Notes: a model not told the origin generated them from the sequence alone. Counted from the stretch's first letter, positions 53,757 through 63,360 are shown. The stretch: 64,000 bases of DNA from an uncultured SAR86 cluster bacterium (GCA_943788515.1 CALSQM010000002.1:1-64000); one strand, 5' to 3'. Made by a program: numbers and translations.

Positions 53757-54902
53757 TTAAATTTTTGGTTGTTTGTAATCAACAATATCTTTAGGAATAA
53801 CAATTTCTCCATCCCCATTTTCGGCATTGCCCCAGGCTTGTCTTGTATATGTGATCACAGCTGCTAGCTCAACCTCAGAAAGATAACTGAATGAATTCAT
53901 AGCGGCGCCTTGAACGCCTTCCATTAATATTTCTATATGTTTTTCTTTATCATTTAAAGCTATGTCGCTGCCAGCAAGCCCTGGAAAAATTCCTTGAATA
54001 CCTTCTCCATTTGTCTGATGGCATGCAACACAATTTAGTGCATATACATCTTCACCCCTATCTACTAGCTCTTGTGTTGTCCATTCTTTGGTAGTTAGTT
54101 CGGCTAACTTCATAGCCATGTCTTTCTTTTCAGATACCCATTGATCATATTCATTTTGCTCAACTGCTTTAACTACAATCGGCATAAATCCATGATTTTT
54201 GCCACAGAGTTCTGTACATTTACCTCTATATATTCCTGGGACATCAACTTTAGTCCATGCTGTATTTACAAAACCAGGTATTGCGTCTTGTTTAATTGCA
54301 AAATCAGGCATCCACCAAGAATGAATAACATCATTCGCAGTGATTAAGAATCGTACTTTTTTTCCAACTGGAATTAAAACCATCTCATCAACTTCTTGGA
54401 GATAGTTCTCTCCTTTAGGAACAAGGTTATAAATTTCATCTGCGTCTGTTGAGAGATTTGCAAAGAAGCTTATATCATCTTCAAGATAGTTATATTGCCA
54501 CTTCCATTGGTATCCAGTGACTTGGATATTTACATCTCCTGCTTCGTCGTCATAAATTTTTACAAGTGTTTTGGATGCAGGAATTGCCATTGCGATCAAA
54601 ATTAAGAAAGGGATTATTGTCCATGCAATTTCTATTTTTGTATTTTCATGGAATGTGGCAGCAACTGGATTTTTCTTCTTCGTATGAGCGTACATTGAGT
54701 AAAACATAACTGCGAAAACAACTACGCCTATAGCTACACAGATCCAAAAAATTAGCATATGCAACTCAAAGACTTCATTACTTATATCTGTAATACCTCT
54801 GGTCATATTCAAAGCAAACCAGTCAGCTTTAATTGGATTGGCTATTAGCATTAACGCTGCAATAGACAAATATTGAAATTTTCCAAAATATTTAAGTAAC
54901 AT
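53757..54902 (-). CDS. ctaC: Cytochrome c oxidase subunit II with C-terminal cytochrome c domain
   Basis: 381 residues. Signal peptide (about 1-26), two membrane helices, then the cupredoxin domain with the CuA site (CTELCGKNHGFMPIVV, plus HSWWMPDF upstream). A fused class I cytochrome c domain occupies about 285-381, with heme site C-V-A-C-H (LNCVACHQTNGEG) and axial Met near MNSFSYLS: a caa3-type subunit II, longer than plain aa3 versions. A strong promoter is visible at 54954-54982, so it heads the oxidase operon. Confidence 0.96.
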   Translation of the reverse strand: MLLKYFGKFQYLSIAALMLIANPIKADWFALNMTRGITDISNEVFELHMLIFWICVAIGVVVFAVMFYSMYAHTKKKNPVAATFHENTKIEIAWTIIPFLILIAMAIPASKTLVKIYDDEAGDVNIQVTGYQWKWQYNYLEDDISFFANLSTDADEIYNLVPKGENYLQEVDEMVLIPVGKKVRFLITANDVIHSWWMPDFAIKQDAIPGFVNTAWTKVDVPGIYRGKCTELCGKNHGFMPIVVKAVEQNEYDQWVSEKKDMAMKLAELTTKEWTTQELVDRGEDVYALNCVACHQTNGEGIQGIFPGLAGSDIALNDKEKHIEILMEGVQGAAMNSFSYLSEVELAAVITYTRQAWGNAENGDGEIVIPKDIVDYKQPKI

Positions 54903-54953
54903 TTATATGTATCCTGTGAAAGTGTGTATTAAAATAAAATTCCCTTATAACGT

Positions 54954-54982
54954 ATTATAAGCTATTTATATAATTAAAACAA
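54954..54982 (-). promoter_or_regulatory. Sigma70-type promoter for the cytochrome oxidase operon
   Basis: On the minus strand TTGTTT (54982-54977), a 17-base spacer and a perfect TATAAT (54959-54954) lie 51 bases before the ctaC ATG. The leader of about 45 bases carries no obvious hairpin. Confidence 0.6.
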
Positions 54983-55034
54983 AGATTGCCCTATAAAATT
55001 TGGTGCCTATGATATCTTTTTGCTGCCTATTTTA

Positions 55035-55235
55035 CTAGCTTTTAGGGTCTCTAAAATCTTCAATATTTATAACATTAATAGCCTGATTATTAGGAGATTT
55101 TGCAATAGGCCTTTTCTCTGTAAAGTCACACTTAGCACAATAAATTAAATCGTCTTTTGCATTAATAGCTATTGTGTCCTGAGCCTTACAAGAGGGACAA
55201 ACTGCACCGGCAATAAATTGAACAAACTTACTCAT
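55035..55235 (-). CDS. YheV-family putative zinc ribbon protein
   Basis: 66 residues. Two CxxC pairs, CPSC (about 13-16) and CAKC (about 33-36), form a zinc ribbon (AVCPSCKAQDTIAINAKDDLIYCAKCDFTEKRP). Length and layout match the gammaproteobacterial YheV/TIGR02443 family, whose role is unknown. It overlaps the aroE stop by 8 bases, and ends the purE-tsaC-hemF-aroE-yheV run. Confidence 0.85.
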   Translation of the reverse strand: MSKFVQFIAGAVCPSCKAQDTIAINAKDDLIYCAKCDFTEKRPIAKSPNNQAINVINIEDFRDPKS

Positions 55236-56046
55236 TTTTTAAACCCTTCAGATCATTTATCACCCGTGATGTTGAGGGTAATACAGTGAACCAGGATTTA
55301 AACGAGTGTGCGGCTTGATTAACTAGCATGCCGGTTCCATCAAAAACATTAGAAGAATGATTGTTTGCCCACTCGCAAAAGGGTGTCTGATCTAGAGAAT
55401 AATTTAAATCATAAAAAAACACTTTTTTGGAAAAATTTAAATCTTCAGGCTCAAGAAAATTGCCAGTAAGACCTGCAGAACTTCCATTAATAACAACATC
55501 AATCGGAGCCTCTGGATTCATATTTAAGTCTATTGATCCAAATTTTGAATACTTGTCTTTCAACAAAATAGCTTTTTCAATTGTTCTATTTTGTATGCAA
55601 ATTGAAGAGGGTTTTTCAAAAATTATTCTGTATAGAATGCTCTCAATGGCTGCCCCAGCACCTATTAAGAGCACATTCTTATTTTTAAGATTAATTTTTT
55701 TTTCTTGAAGGTCTTCTATGAATCCAATGCCATCAGTTGAATCAAGAAATAATTTATTGTTGATTTGTGAGATTGTGTTTACCGCATCTATTTGTTTTGA
55801 TTCATCAGAAATGCTGCCCTCAATCTCAGCAGCAGACTTTTTAAAAGGCAACGTTACATTAAGACCTTTTGCTAGCGAGTCAGCAAAGAATTCATTAATA
55901 AAGCTATGGAAACCATCCTCATCAACCTTATATGCCTGATAGTCAAGGTTAATGTTTTCCTGGCTTGCAAATCTTGAATGAATAAATGGCGATAGCGAAT
56001 GCTCGATAGGATTTCCTATAACACCTAGTTTAAATTTTTTAGACAT
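55228..56046 (-). CDS. aroE: Shikimate dehydrogenase
   Basis: 272 residues. Shikimate-binding GNPIEHSLSPFIHSRF at the N-terminus, the catalytic lysine in NVTLPFKKSA and partner aspartate in STDGIGFI, and the NADP loop LLIGAGAAIESILY. It reduces 3-dehydroshikimate. The NADP loop is GAGAAIES, a slight departure from the common GAGGAxR/K. It overlaps hemF by 8 bases and is part of the tsaC/hemF/aroE cluster seen in gammaproteobacteria. Confidence 0.94.
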   Translation of the reverse strand: MSKKFKLGVIGNPIEHSLSPFIHSRFASQENINLDYQAYKVDEDGFHSFINEFFADSLAKGLNVTLPFKKSAAEIEGSISDESKQIDAVNTISQINNKLFLDSTDGIGFIEDLQEKKINLKNKNVLLIGAGAAIESILYRIIFEKPSSICIQNRTIEKAILLKDKYSKFGSIDLNMNPEAPIDVVINGSSAGLTGNFLEPEDLNFSKKVFFYDLNYSLDQTPFCEWANNHSSNVFDGTGMLVNQAAHSFKSWFTVLPSTSRVINDLKGLKNE

Positions 56047-56944
56047 TCCAGTCTCTGTTTATATGCTTAAGAAGTTGTCTTTCCATCTTTAAATATGCGG
56101 AATCTTTTTTATAAGACCATTTAACATCTTTAGGAAGAGAGGCTAAGATTGATTGAATTCTTCCATTAGACTGGAGTCCAAAAGCAGTACCTCTATCATT
56201 CACTAGATTGAACTCTGCATATCTACCTCTTCTAAGAAGCTGAAACTCTTTATGCTCTTTTGTAAATTTTGTTTTTTTTCTAGTATTTGCTATATCTAAA
56301 TAAGAGCATAAATACTGATCAGCAATATCAGACAACATGTCTGTGGTCTTGTTTATATTCATTTTGGTAAAATTATCAAAAAATATGCCTCCGACTCCCC
56401 TTCTTTCATTGCGATGGGGGATATTGAAGTATTCATTGCAGTTTTTTGAGAAATTTTTATAAAAGTTTCTGTTATAGCGATCTAAAACTGATCTTGCACC
56501 ATCATGCCACTTGATATTGTCAGCTTTAAAAGAAAAGAAGGGTGTTAAATCATAGCCACCTCCAGCCCACCATTCTTTTATATTTTTATTTTTATCTAGT
56601 ATACAAAAAAGCCTAATATTTAAATGGCTGGTAGGAATAAATGGGTTTTTAGGATGGGTGATAACCGATAATCCCATTGCTTTGTATCCGCTTTTTGATG
56701 ACTTAATTACAGAGTTCCCAAGAGCTGCTTTTGGTAATTTTTTTCCTTCTATTGAAGAGAAATTAACAGCACAATTATCAAAAAAGCTGCCAGACTCAAT
56801 CACAAATGTTTGACCCCCTCCACCCTCAGGTCTTTTCCATTTATCAAGTGTTATTTTTGCATTATTAGATGACTCGATATTGGTAAAATTTTCTATTACT
56901 TTTTTTTGGGATTTAATAAATATTTGTTCTAAATCTTTTATCAT
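56039..56944 (-). CDS. hemF: Coproporphyrinogen III oxidase, oxygen-dependent
   Basis: 301 residues (E. coli 299). Diagnostic blocks: RPEGGGGQTFVIE, HLNIRLFCIL, WWAGGGYDLTPFF, HRNERRGVGGIFFDNF and YAEFNLVNDRGTAFGLQSNGR, with the catalytic Asp in NDRGT. It makes protoporphyrinogen IX with O2, consistent with the aerobic respiratory gene set. It follows tsaC with a 1-base gap. Confidence 0.96.
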   Translation of the reverse strand: MIKDLEQIFIKSQKKVIENFTNIESSNNAKITLDKWKRPEGGGGQTFVIESGSFFDNCAVNFSSIEGKKLPKAALGNSVIKSSKSGYKAMGLSVITHPKNPFIPTSHLNIRLFCILDKNKNIKEWWAGGGYDLTPFFSFKADNIKWHDGARSVLDRYNRNFYKNFSKNCNEYFNIPHRNERRGVGGIFFDNFTKMNINKTTDMLSDIADQYLCSYLDIANTRKKTKFTKEHKEFQLLRRGRYAEFNLVNDRGTAFGLQSNGRIQSILASLPKDVKWSYKKDSAYLKMERQLLKHINRDWNV

Positions 56945-56945
56945 T

Positions 56946-57506
56946 TTATTTACGAATTATTTTTCTTGAAGCTAGGTCTATTATAGTCGAAGGTTTTTTG
57001 TTTGTTCCCAAAGATTCATTATAGTAGGCGACATCAATATCATCAAAAGTGTTTATTATTTCTATAGGGTCATTAATAGGCTCTTCACCCGATATGTTTG
57101 CAGAGGTTGAAATCAATAGGCCATTAAATCTTTTAAACAATGACTCTAATGGTAAGTGATTACTTACTCTTATAGCTATCTTTCCTGTTTGATTTTTAAG
57201 ATGTGATGGTAGCTCATTGTTGAATTCAATCAACAATGTTACTGGCCCCGGCCAAGATTTTTTTAGAAAAGATATATCATCATCTGTTAATTTAATGATA
57301 TATTTTTTAATAGCGTCATAACATGACGCAAGTAAAATAAAGCTCTTTTGGCTATCTCTTTTTTTTAAAAAATGTAGTTTTTTGAAAGCCTTTTCATCAA
57401 AAGCATCACAACCTAAACCCCATAGCCCTTCTGTAGGATGGATAAGAATTTTTCCATTATTTAACCAATCTATAGATTCGAAAACATCCAAAGATTTTGT
57501 AGACAA
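56946..57506 (-). CDS. tsaC: Threonylcarbamoyl-AMP synthase TsaC
   Basis: 186 residues, the short YrdC/TsaC form without the Sua5 extension. Key segments: LIHPTEGLWGLGCDAFDEKA, the K-R-x-x-x-K motif (LKKRDSQKSFILL), WPGPVTLLIEF and LLISTSANISGEEP. It makes the precursor of t6A37 in ANN-decoding tRNAs. It lies directly after purE, with adjacent stop and start. Confidence 0.94.
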   Translation of the reverse strand: MSTKSLDVFESIDWLNNGKILIHPTEGLWGLGCDAFDEKAFKKLHFLKKRDSQKSFILLASCYDAIKKYIIKLTDDDISFLKKSWPGPVTLLIEFNNELPSHLKNQTGKIAIRVSNHLPLESLFKRFNGLLISTSANISGEEPINDPIEIINTFDDIDVAYYNESLGTNKKPSTIIDLASRKIIRK

Positions 57507-58004
57507 TTATGAGTTAAGAGCTTTGTCTTTTTTAAGAACATCGTCTCTCATGTTGTTCTTATAATCTGTAAGTTGTGCTGATAAGTTTTCATCTGCGGTT
57601 GCTAAGATTTGTACTGCGAGAATAGCGCTGTTCTTGGCCCCGCTTTTTCCAACAGCAACTGTTGCAACCGGAACCCCAGGAGGCATCATCGCAGTTGACA
57701 GCAATGAATCTATTCCACCCATTCCACCTGATTCTATAGGGATACCAATTACAGGCCTTGTTGTATGTGCAGCAACAGCTCCAGCTAAATGAGCAGCCAT
57801 ACCTGCAGCTGCTATAAATACCTTGCATCCATTATTTTCGGAAGTTTTAATTAAATCCATAACTTCATGGGGTGTTCTATGTGCTGAAAGGACATTTTTT
57901 GTATATTTGACGCCAAATGAGTCTAATATTGGAAAAATTAACTCAACTACTGGTAAATCAGAGTCTGAGCCCATTAAAATTGCTACTTGTGTTTGATCTG
58001 TCAT
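57507..58004 (-). CDS. purE: 5-(carboxyamino)imidazole ribonucleotide mutase
   Basis: 165 residues. Class I PurE: AILMGSDSDLPV (phosphate loop), SAHRTPHEV (catalytic His), AAAGMAAHLAGAVAAHT and GIPIESGGMGGIDSLLS. It rearranges N5-CAIR to CAIR in purine synthesis. The usual partner purK is not adjacent; tsaC follows instead. It diverges from def across 53 bases. Confidence 0.96.
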   Translation of the reverse strand: MTDQTQVAILMGSDSDLPVVELIFPILDSFGVKYTKNVLSAHRTPHEVMDLIKTSENNGCKVFIAAAGMAAHLAGAVAAHTTRPVIGIPIESGGMGGIDSLLSTAMMPPGVPVATVAVGKSGAKNSAILAVQILATADENLSAQLTDYKNNMRDDVLKKDKALNS

Positions 58005-58057
58005 ATTTTGCTATAAGTGGATTATAATTAATGAATTATAATGATAAATAATAATAT

Positions 58058-58555
58058 ATGGCAACAAATAGACTAAAAATTTTAAAGTTCCCTGATCCTA
58101 GACTTAGAACTGTTGCAAAGAAAGTAACTAAATTCGACAAAAGTCTAGAAAATTTAGCCTATGACATGCTTGATATTATGTATAAAGACAATGGTATTGG
58201 CCTGGCGGCGACCCAAGTAGACCACCATATTCGCCTAATAGTTATGGATCTTAGTGATGAACGAAATGAACCTATGTATTTTGTTAATCCAGAATACAAA
58301 ATACTTGATAACCATTCATTATTTTCTTTCGAAGAGGGTTGCTTGTCAGTTCCAGGCTTTAATGAGGTTATTTCTAGGCCTGATAAAATAGATCTAACAT
58401 GGCAAGATCTTCAAGGAAATACCCACAATGATAGCCCCGACGGGCTTTTGACTGTATGTATTCAACATGAAATGGATCATTTAGAAGGAAAGCTTATGGT
58501 TGACTATATTAGCCCAATTAAAAGGGATAGGATTAGAAAAAAGCTTTCTAAGTAG
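58058..58555 (+). CDS. def: Peptide deformylase
   Basis: 165 residues. The three PDF motifs are intact: GIGLAATQVD, EEGCLSVPG (metal Cys) and QHEMDHLEGKL (two metal His and catalytic Glu). It removes the formyl group from nascent chains in the cytosol. fmt follows after 44 bases, the normal def-fmt pair. Confidence 0.97.
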   Translation: MATNRLKILKFPDPRLRTVAKKVTKFDKSLENLAYDMLDIMYKDNGIGLAATQVDHHIRLIVMDLSDERNEPMYFVNPEYKILDNHSLFSFEEGCLSVPGFNEVISRPDKIDLTWQDLQGNTHNDSPDGLLTVCIQHEMDHLEGKLMVDYISPIKRDRIRKKLSK

Positions 58556-58599
58556 ATAGCAAAATTTTAAATGATTTTAAAAGAAATTAAACGATTTTA

Positions 58600-59520
58600 A
58601 TGAATATACTATATGCAGGAACACCTGAACCATCAGCTAGGATATTGCAGCATCTTGTATCAAATAATAAATATAATGTTGTAGGAGTCCTTACACAACC
58701 TGACAAACCACAAAAGAGAGGTAAAAAAATTGCCAGCTCACCTGTTTCAGTTATAGCTAAAACCCATAAAGTGCATATTTTTAAACCATCGGATTTAAAT
58801 GAAATAGCATTCGTAGATAAGATATCCTCTTTAAAGATAGATCTAGTCATAGTTGCGGCTTATGGAAAAATTCTTCCGAAATGGTTACTTGATATATCAA
58901 GCATAATGCCTATTAATATTCATTACTCATTGTTGCCAAAGTATAGAGGCGCCTCTCCAATACAGAGCTCTATTTTATGTGGTGATAAAAACACTGGTGT
59001 AACATTCATGAAAATGTCTCAAGGATTAGATGAGGGAGATGTTATTCAAAAACATGCTATTGGAATTCAAAAAAATCATAACAAGATTTCTTTAGAAAAT
59101 GACTTATGCTCTTTGGCGATTAATAATATTGATAATGTTATTGATGGCCTGAAAACTAATAATATTTATCCTGTTGCGCAAAAAAACGATCTAGCAACAT
59201 ATTGTTCTAAAATTAAAAAGGAAGATTCTCTCATTGAATTTAATAGCTTTTCAAAAGATATTTTAAATAAATATAGGGCCTATTATGAGTGGCCTGGCAC
59301 AGCTTTTTTTTACAAAGACATAAGAATTAAAATTGATGAAATGTATATATCAGACATTGATTCTTCCATTGAACCTGGAAAGATAATAAAATTTGATGCT
59401 ACTGGTTTATATATAAAAACACTAGATAAAGCAATAGTGATTACTTACTTACAGTTTCCTAGCAAAAAAATTATATCTTCTTCTGATGCTTTTAATGCTT
59501 ATAGAGATTTCTTTGTTTAA
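58600..59520 (+). CDS. fmt: Methionyl-tRNA formyltransferase
   Basis: 306 residues. N-terminal ILYAGTPEPSARIL, PDKPQKRGKK, and the catalytic segment NIHYSLLPKYRGASPIQ with His, then the MKMSQGLDEGDVI block. The C-terminal OB-like tRNA-binding domain (about 205-300) is present. It formylates initiator Met-tRNA. In E. coli rsmB separates fmt from trkA; here trkA comes next. Confidence 0.95.
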   Translation: MNILYAGTPEPSARILQHLVSNNKYNVVGVLTQPDKPQKRGKKIASSPVSVIAKTHKVHIFKPSDLNEIAFVDKISSLKIDLVIVAAYGKILPKWLLDISSIMPINIHYSLLPKYRGASPIQSSILCGDKNTGVTFMKMSQGLDEGDVIQKHAIGIQKNHNKISLENDLCSLAINNIDNVIDGLKTNNIYPVAQKNDLATYCSKIKKEDSLIEFNSFSKDILNKYRAYYEWPGTAFFYKDIRIKIDEMYISDIDSSIEPGKIIKFDATGLYIKTLDKAIVITYLQFPSKKIISSSDAFNAYRDFFV

Positions 59521-59576
59521 AATTTATTTATGCAGAAACCTTTTAATTATTGAAAAAGAGGCGTAATTTACTCATT

Positions 59577-60932
59577 ATGAAAATTGTAATTCTAGGGGCT
59601 GGCCGAATTGGCGGAAGTCTTGCAAGAAATTTATCTAACAGCGACTATCAAGTTTCGATAGTCGATCAAAATAAAATTAGGCTTTCTGATCTAGAGGATA
59701 AACTAGATATTATGTCGGTCGAAGGCAATGCCTCTTCCTTGCTAACTTTAAAAAAATCTGGCCTTGATGAGGACACTATTGTAATTGCTGTAACCTCAAA
59801 TGATGAAGCAAATATAATTGCTTGTCAGATAGCCAAGAATGCTTTCAATGTAAAAAAGACCATCTGCAGATTTAAAGACGATTCATATATTGATCAATTA
59901 AATATATTTGGCGAGGGTATTATTGATATACCAATTAGCCCTGAAAATGAGGTTACATCCCATCTAATTGAGTTAATTAAACATCCTGGCGCGGAACAAA
60001 TAGAAGAGTTTGCTGAAGGTAAGGTTAAACTCGTTTCAGTTAAGGCTAAAAAGAAAGGAAAGCTCGTTGGCAGGGAGCTTAGGCATATAAAAGATGATAT
60101 TCCGGAGGTTGATGCTTATATTCCATCTATTTACAGAAAAGGTAAGCCATTTGTTCCTTCTGGCGACACTGTTATAAAAGAGAATGACGAAGTATATTTT
60201 TTATCCTCTGAGTCTAATATTGGCCCAATAGTTGATGAGTTTAGGGTTCATGAGGACTCATATTCACGCATTATGATTGTTGGGGGAGGTAAGATAGGCT
60301 TTTCATTGGCAAAAGATCTAGAAAAGACCTATAAGGTCAAGTTGATAGATTCAAATAGTGAAAGATGTAGCTCTTTATCTAAAGACCTTGAAAAAACAAT
60401 AGTTTTATGTGGCTCTGCAACAGATGAAAATTTACTAAAAAGTGAAAATATTGCTAATATTGATCTTTTTTGTGCATTAACAAATGATGATGAGACAAAT
60501 GTCATGTCTTCACTCCTTGCGAAGAAAATGGGCGCAAAAAAAACCATGATTATATTAAATAATCCATCTTACCTCGGTTTGGTTCCTGGTTTCATTGATA
60601 TCTATATTGCCCCATACAGACTAACTGTATCTTCTGTTCTTCAAGATCTAAGGGATAGTGATGTTGCACAAGAGGTTATTTTAAAAACTGACTTGGGTGC
60701 AGAGGCTATAGAAGGAATAGTCCATACAAATGAATACACATCTTCATTATTTGGAAAGCCGATAAAGGAAATTCCACTTCCAGAAGGCTGCTCTATTGGC
60801 ACTGTTATTAGGCATGGTGATGTCATAATGCCAAATTCTAATGTGGATCTTGCACTAAATGACCATTTAATTATATTTTTATCTGATAAGAACATGATGA
60901 GTGAAGTAGAGGCATTATTTAAGCCATCCTAA
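59577..60932 (+). CDS. trkA: Trk potassium uptake regulator TrkA
   Basis: 451 residues from ATG 59577; an upstream in-frame TTG (59550) adds nine unlikely residues. Two RCK units: the first Rossmann loop ILGAGRIGGSLA with acidic D of SIVDQ, then TrkA_C; the second IVGGGKIGFSLAKDLE with KLIDS, then another TrkA_C. TrkA binds NAD(H)/ATP and gates the TrkH channel. Its stop overlaps the trkH ATG (TAATG). Confidence 0.95.
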   Translation: MKIVILGAGRIGGSLARNLSNSDYQVSIVDQNKIRLSDLEDKLDIMSVEGNASSLLTLKKSGLDEDTIVIAVTSNDEANIIACQIAKNAFNVKKTICRFKDDSYIDQLNIFGEGIIDIPISPENEVTSHLIELIKHPGAEQIEEFAEGKVKLVSVKAKKKGKLVGRELRHIKDDIPEVDAYIPSIYRKGKPFVPSGDTVIKENDEVYFLSSESNIGPIVDEFRVHEDSYSRIMIVGGGKIGFSLAKDLEKTYKVKLIDSNSERCSSLSKDLEKTIVLCGSATDENLLKSENIANIDLFCALTNDDETNVMSSLLAKKMGAKKTMIILNNPSYLGLVPGFIDIYIAPYRLTVSSVLQDLRDSDVAQEVILKTDLGAEAIEGIVHTNEYTSSLFGKPIKEIPLPEGCSIGTVIRHGDVIMPNSNVDLALNDHLIIFLSDKNMMSEVEALFKPS

Positions 60933-62365
60933 TGAACCTTAAATCTATAATAAATTTATTTAGCATCTTGGTGATGTTTTTTAGTTTTTCTTTTGTATTT
61001 CCAATGCTTATATCTTGGATTTATATGGACAAAAGTCTGAATATTTTTATAACTACATTTCTAATTGTATTCACGTTTGGACTATCTGGATGGTATTTTA
61101 CCAAGGGGTCTATTAAAGACCTAAGCCAAAGTGATGGTTTTATAATAATTACTTTCTTTTGGATAATTTTATCTATTGCAGGCTCGATACCCTTCTATTT
61201 AAGCGGAATGTCCCTTATTGACGCTTTCTTTGAATCCATGTCAGGCATAACCACTACTGGGGCTACTGTTTTGTCTGGGCTTGATGATTTACCTCAATCT
61301 TTATTGTTTTACAGACAGCTTCTTCAGTGGATGGGAGGGATGGGTCTTATTGTTTTAGCTATAGCTGTTATGCCTTTACTTGGAATTGGCGGGGGGCAAC
61401 TATATAAGGCAGAAATACCAGGAGCCATGAATGACCAAAAACTTACTCCTAGAATAAAAGAAACTGCACAAGCCTTGTGGGCAATATATTTAGTGCTTAC
61501 TCTGGCGTGTGCTTTTTTGTATTTTATTGGAGGAATGTCAGGTTTTGACGCTATCTCTCATAGTCTAAGCACTGTTTCTATTGGTGGATTTTCGACTCAT
61601 GATCTTAGTATTGGTTATTTTGATAGCAATGTTATTGAGCTTATATGTATAGTCTTTATGCTGCTTTCAGCGCTTAGTTTTACTTTACATTACTTTGCTT
61701 TTTATATGAAAAAGCCTTTGAAGTATTTTTATGACGCAGAATTTCGATTTTTTATCTCAATAATTTTCTTTATTTTTGTGATTACAGTATTAATCAACCT
61801 GTTTTCACCAAATAGTAATGCTGATATAAGTGATCTCTTATTTCAATCTATCTCAATTATTACAACAACAGGCTTCTCTGTTGGTGATACTTCGGGATGG
61901 GCCCCTTCAATTGGTTTTCTTTTATTAATAGGTGCTTTTATTGGGGCTTGCTCGGGCTCTGTTGGTGGCGGTGTTAAATCATGGAGAGTCTTAATTATGA
62001 TTAATTATGCATATATAACACTAAAAAAAATGGTTCACCCAAATGCAGTAATTTCATTAAAAATTGGAAGCAAAAGCGTAGATGATTCTGTTGCATCTTC
62101 CGTATGGGGGTTTTTTTCTATTTATGTTATTTCTTTTATTGTTTTGTTTCTTGGCCTGTTAATAACTGGGTTAGATTTTGAGTCTGCTTTTTCTGCTATT
62201 GGGGCTTGTCTAAATAATCTCGGACCGGGTCTTGGCGAGGTCTCTATAAACTATCAATCTGTAACACCTGTAGGAAAGATAATATTATCTTTTGCAATGA
62301 TCTTAGGTAGACTTGAAATATTCACATTGCTTGTATTATTAACCCCGGCTTTTTGGAATAAATAG
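60932..62365 (+). CDS. trkH: Trk potassium channel subunit TrkH
   Basis: 477 residues with about ten to twelve membrane segments in four M1-P-M2 repeats. Pore-loop glycines are in SGITTTGATVL, LSTVSIGGFSTH, ITTTGFSVGD and CLNNLGPGLG. WMGGMGLIVLAIAVMPLLGIGGGQLYKAE is a TrkH signature. It forms the K+ pathway with TrkA, encoded immediately upstream. It converges on the acyltransferase gene with one base between. Confidence 0.96.
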   Translation: MNLKSIINLFSILVMFFSFSFVFPMLISWIYMDKSLNIFITTFLIVFTFGLSGWYFTKGSIKDLSQSDGFIIITFFWIILSIAGSIPFYLSGMSLIDAFFESMSGITTTGATVLSGLDDLPQSLLFYRQLLQWMGGMGLIVLAIAVMPLLGIGGGQLYKAEIPGAMNDQKLTPRIKETAQALWAIYLVLTLACAFLYFIGGMSGFDAISHSLSTVSIGGFSTHDLSIGYFDSNVIELICIVFMLLSALSFTLHYFAFYMKKPLKYFYDAEFRFFISIIFFIFVITVLINLFSPNSNADISDLLFQSISIITTTGFSVGDTSGWAPSIGFLLLIGAFIGACSGSVGGGVKSWRVLIMINYAYITLKKMVHPNAVISLKIGSKSVDDSVASSVWGFFSIYVISFIVLFLGLLITGLDFESAFSAIGACLNNLGPGLGEVSINYQSVTPVGKIILSFAMILGRLEIFTLLVLLTPAFWNK

Positions 62366-62366
62366 C

Positions 62367-63230
62367 TTAGGGTTTTAGGTATGGGTCAATATTTTTTGGT
62401 TGAGATTTTTTAAATCTTTTATATTCCCATGAGTAATCTTTAGGATTAATATTTATAAGATTTTCGATACTATTGTTCATAGAAAGTATGCGCTTACTAT
62501 CGCTATATATATTTTCATTACAAGGTTTTATACTTACAAATAGGTTTTTATTATTGTCTGAGTTCATGCTGCAATATATCACAGGCTTTCCTGTTTTATA
62601 GGCAAGTGATGATGCTAAAGTTGTGGTGTATGCATCTCTATTGAAAAACCTAACGTACTCACCCATGCCTGCTTGTGGAACTTGATCAGCAGCAAGACAA
62701 ATTACATTATTTGATAGAAGAGACTTATAAATTTTTCTTACTCCACTAACGCTTGTTTCGTAGGTTTCATTATTATTTTTTTCTCTTTCACTCCTAACAA
62801 AACTATCTAAGATTTTGTTTTTTATTTTTTTATAAAGACTGGTCGTTTTTGATTTTGAGTTAATCCATTTAAGCAACATATCAACACTTCGATTGTGAAT
62901 TGCTATAATAATTAGCCCATTATTGTTTTTAGCATTTTGCGATAACAGATAATTATTTTCTATTTTAAAAATATTCTTTCCAGAAATATGAATAGGCCTT
63001 GACCAAGAAAGCATTGACTCATATCCACTAACAATTGTTTCAATTACGCTTTCTTTGGCTAATTTAATTTGCTTTTTATTAGAAAGGTTTGGGTAGCATA
63101 GATTGATATTAATGAGCGTTATTCTGTAAAGTTCTGTTCGCTTATGAAATCCCATGTAAATATACAAATTAACAGAATGCCTTACATAGGCTATTGGCAA
63201 TATTGTTAAAACAAAAAATAAAGCTTTCAT
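62367..63230 (-). CDS. LpxL/HtrB-family lipid A acyltransferase-like protein
   Basis: 287 residues. N-terminal membrane anchor (about 1-18), then the acyltransferase core. The H-x4-D/E catalytic motif appears as HNRSVDML (about residue 113) in place of the usual HFGNWE. The LAADQVPQAGMGEYVRFFNRDAYTTT block equals the conserved AxDQ....g..v.FfG..a.t. region. It would add a secondary acyl chain to lipid A or a related lipid. The divergent catalytic motif and short length make the exact acceptor uncertain. Confidence 0.82.
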   Translation of the reverse strand: MKALFFVLTILPIAYVRHSVNLYIYMGFHKRTELYRITLININLCYPNLSNKKQIKLAKESVIETIVSGYESMLSWSRPIHISGKNIFKIENNYLLSQNAKNNNGLIIIAIHNRSVDMLLKWINSKSKTTSLYKKIKNKILDSFVRSEREKNNNETYETSVSGVRKIYKSLLSNNVICLAADQVPQAGMGEYVRFFNRDAYTTTLASSLAYKTGKPVIYCSMNSDNNKNLFVSIKPCNENIYSDSKRILSMNNSIENLININPKDYSWEYKRFKKSQPKNIDPYLKP

Positions 63231-63327
63231 AGTGCTTGCATGTACTCTGATTGATATATAATCTTTTTAGGATTAAAGACAATATAGGTTCATTTAATAT
63301 AAATTACAATATTATAAAAAGGAACAT

Positions 63328-63360
63328 ATGTTGTTTTATAAACAAGGGAGGTTAAATTGA
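63328..63360 (+). CDS. Possible ten-codon upstream ORF coupled to glyS
   Basis: ATG at 63328, preceded by AAGGA at a good distance, opens a frame encoding [10 protein letters not shown] and ends in TGA at 63358-63360. That TGA overlaps the TTG start of the GlyRS gene (TTGA). It includes the GlyRS ribosome site. It may couple or regulate translation initiation; translation itself is unproven. Confidence 0.3.
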   Translation: MLFYKQGRLN

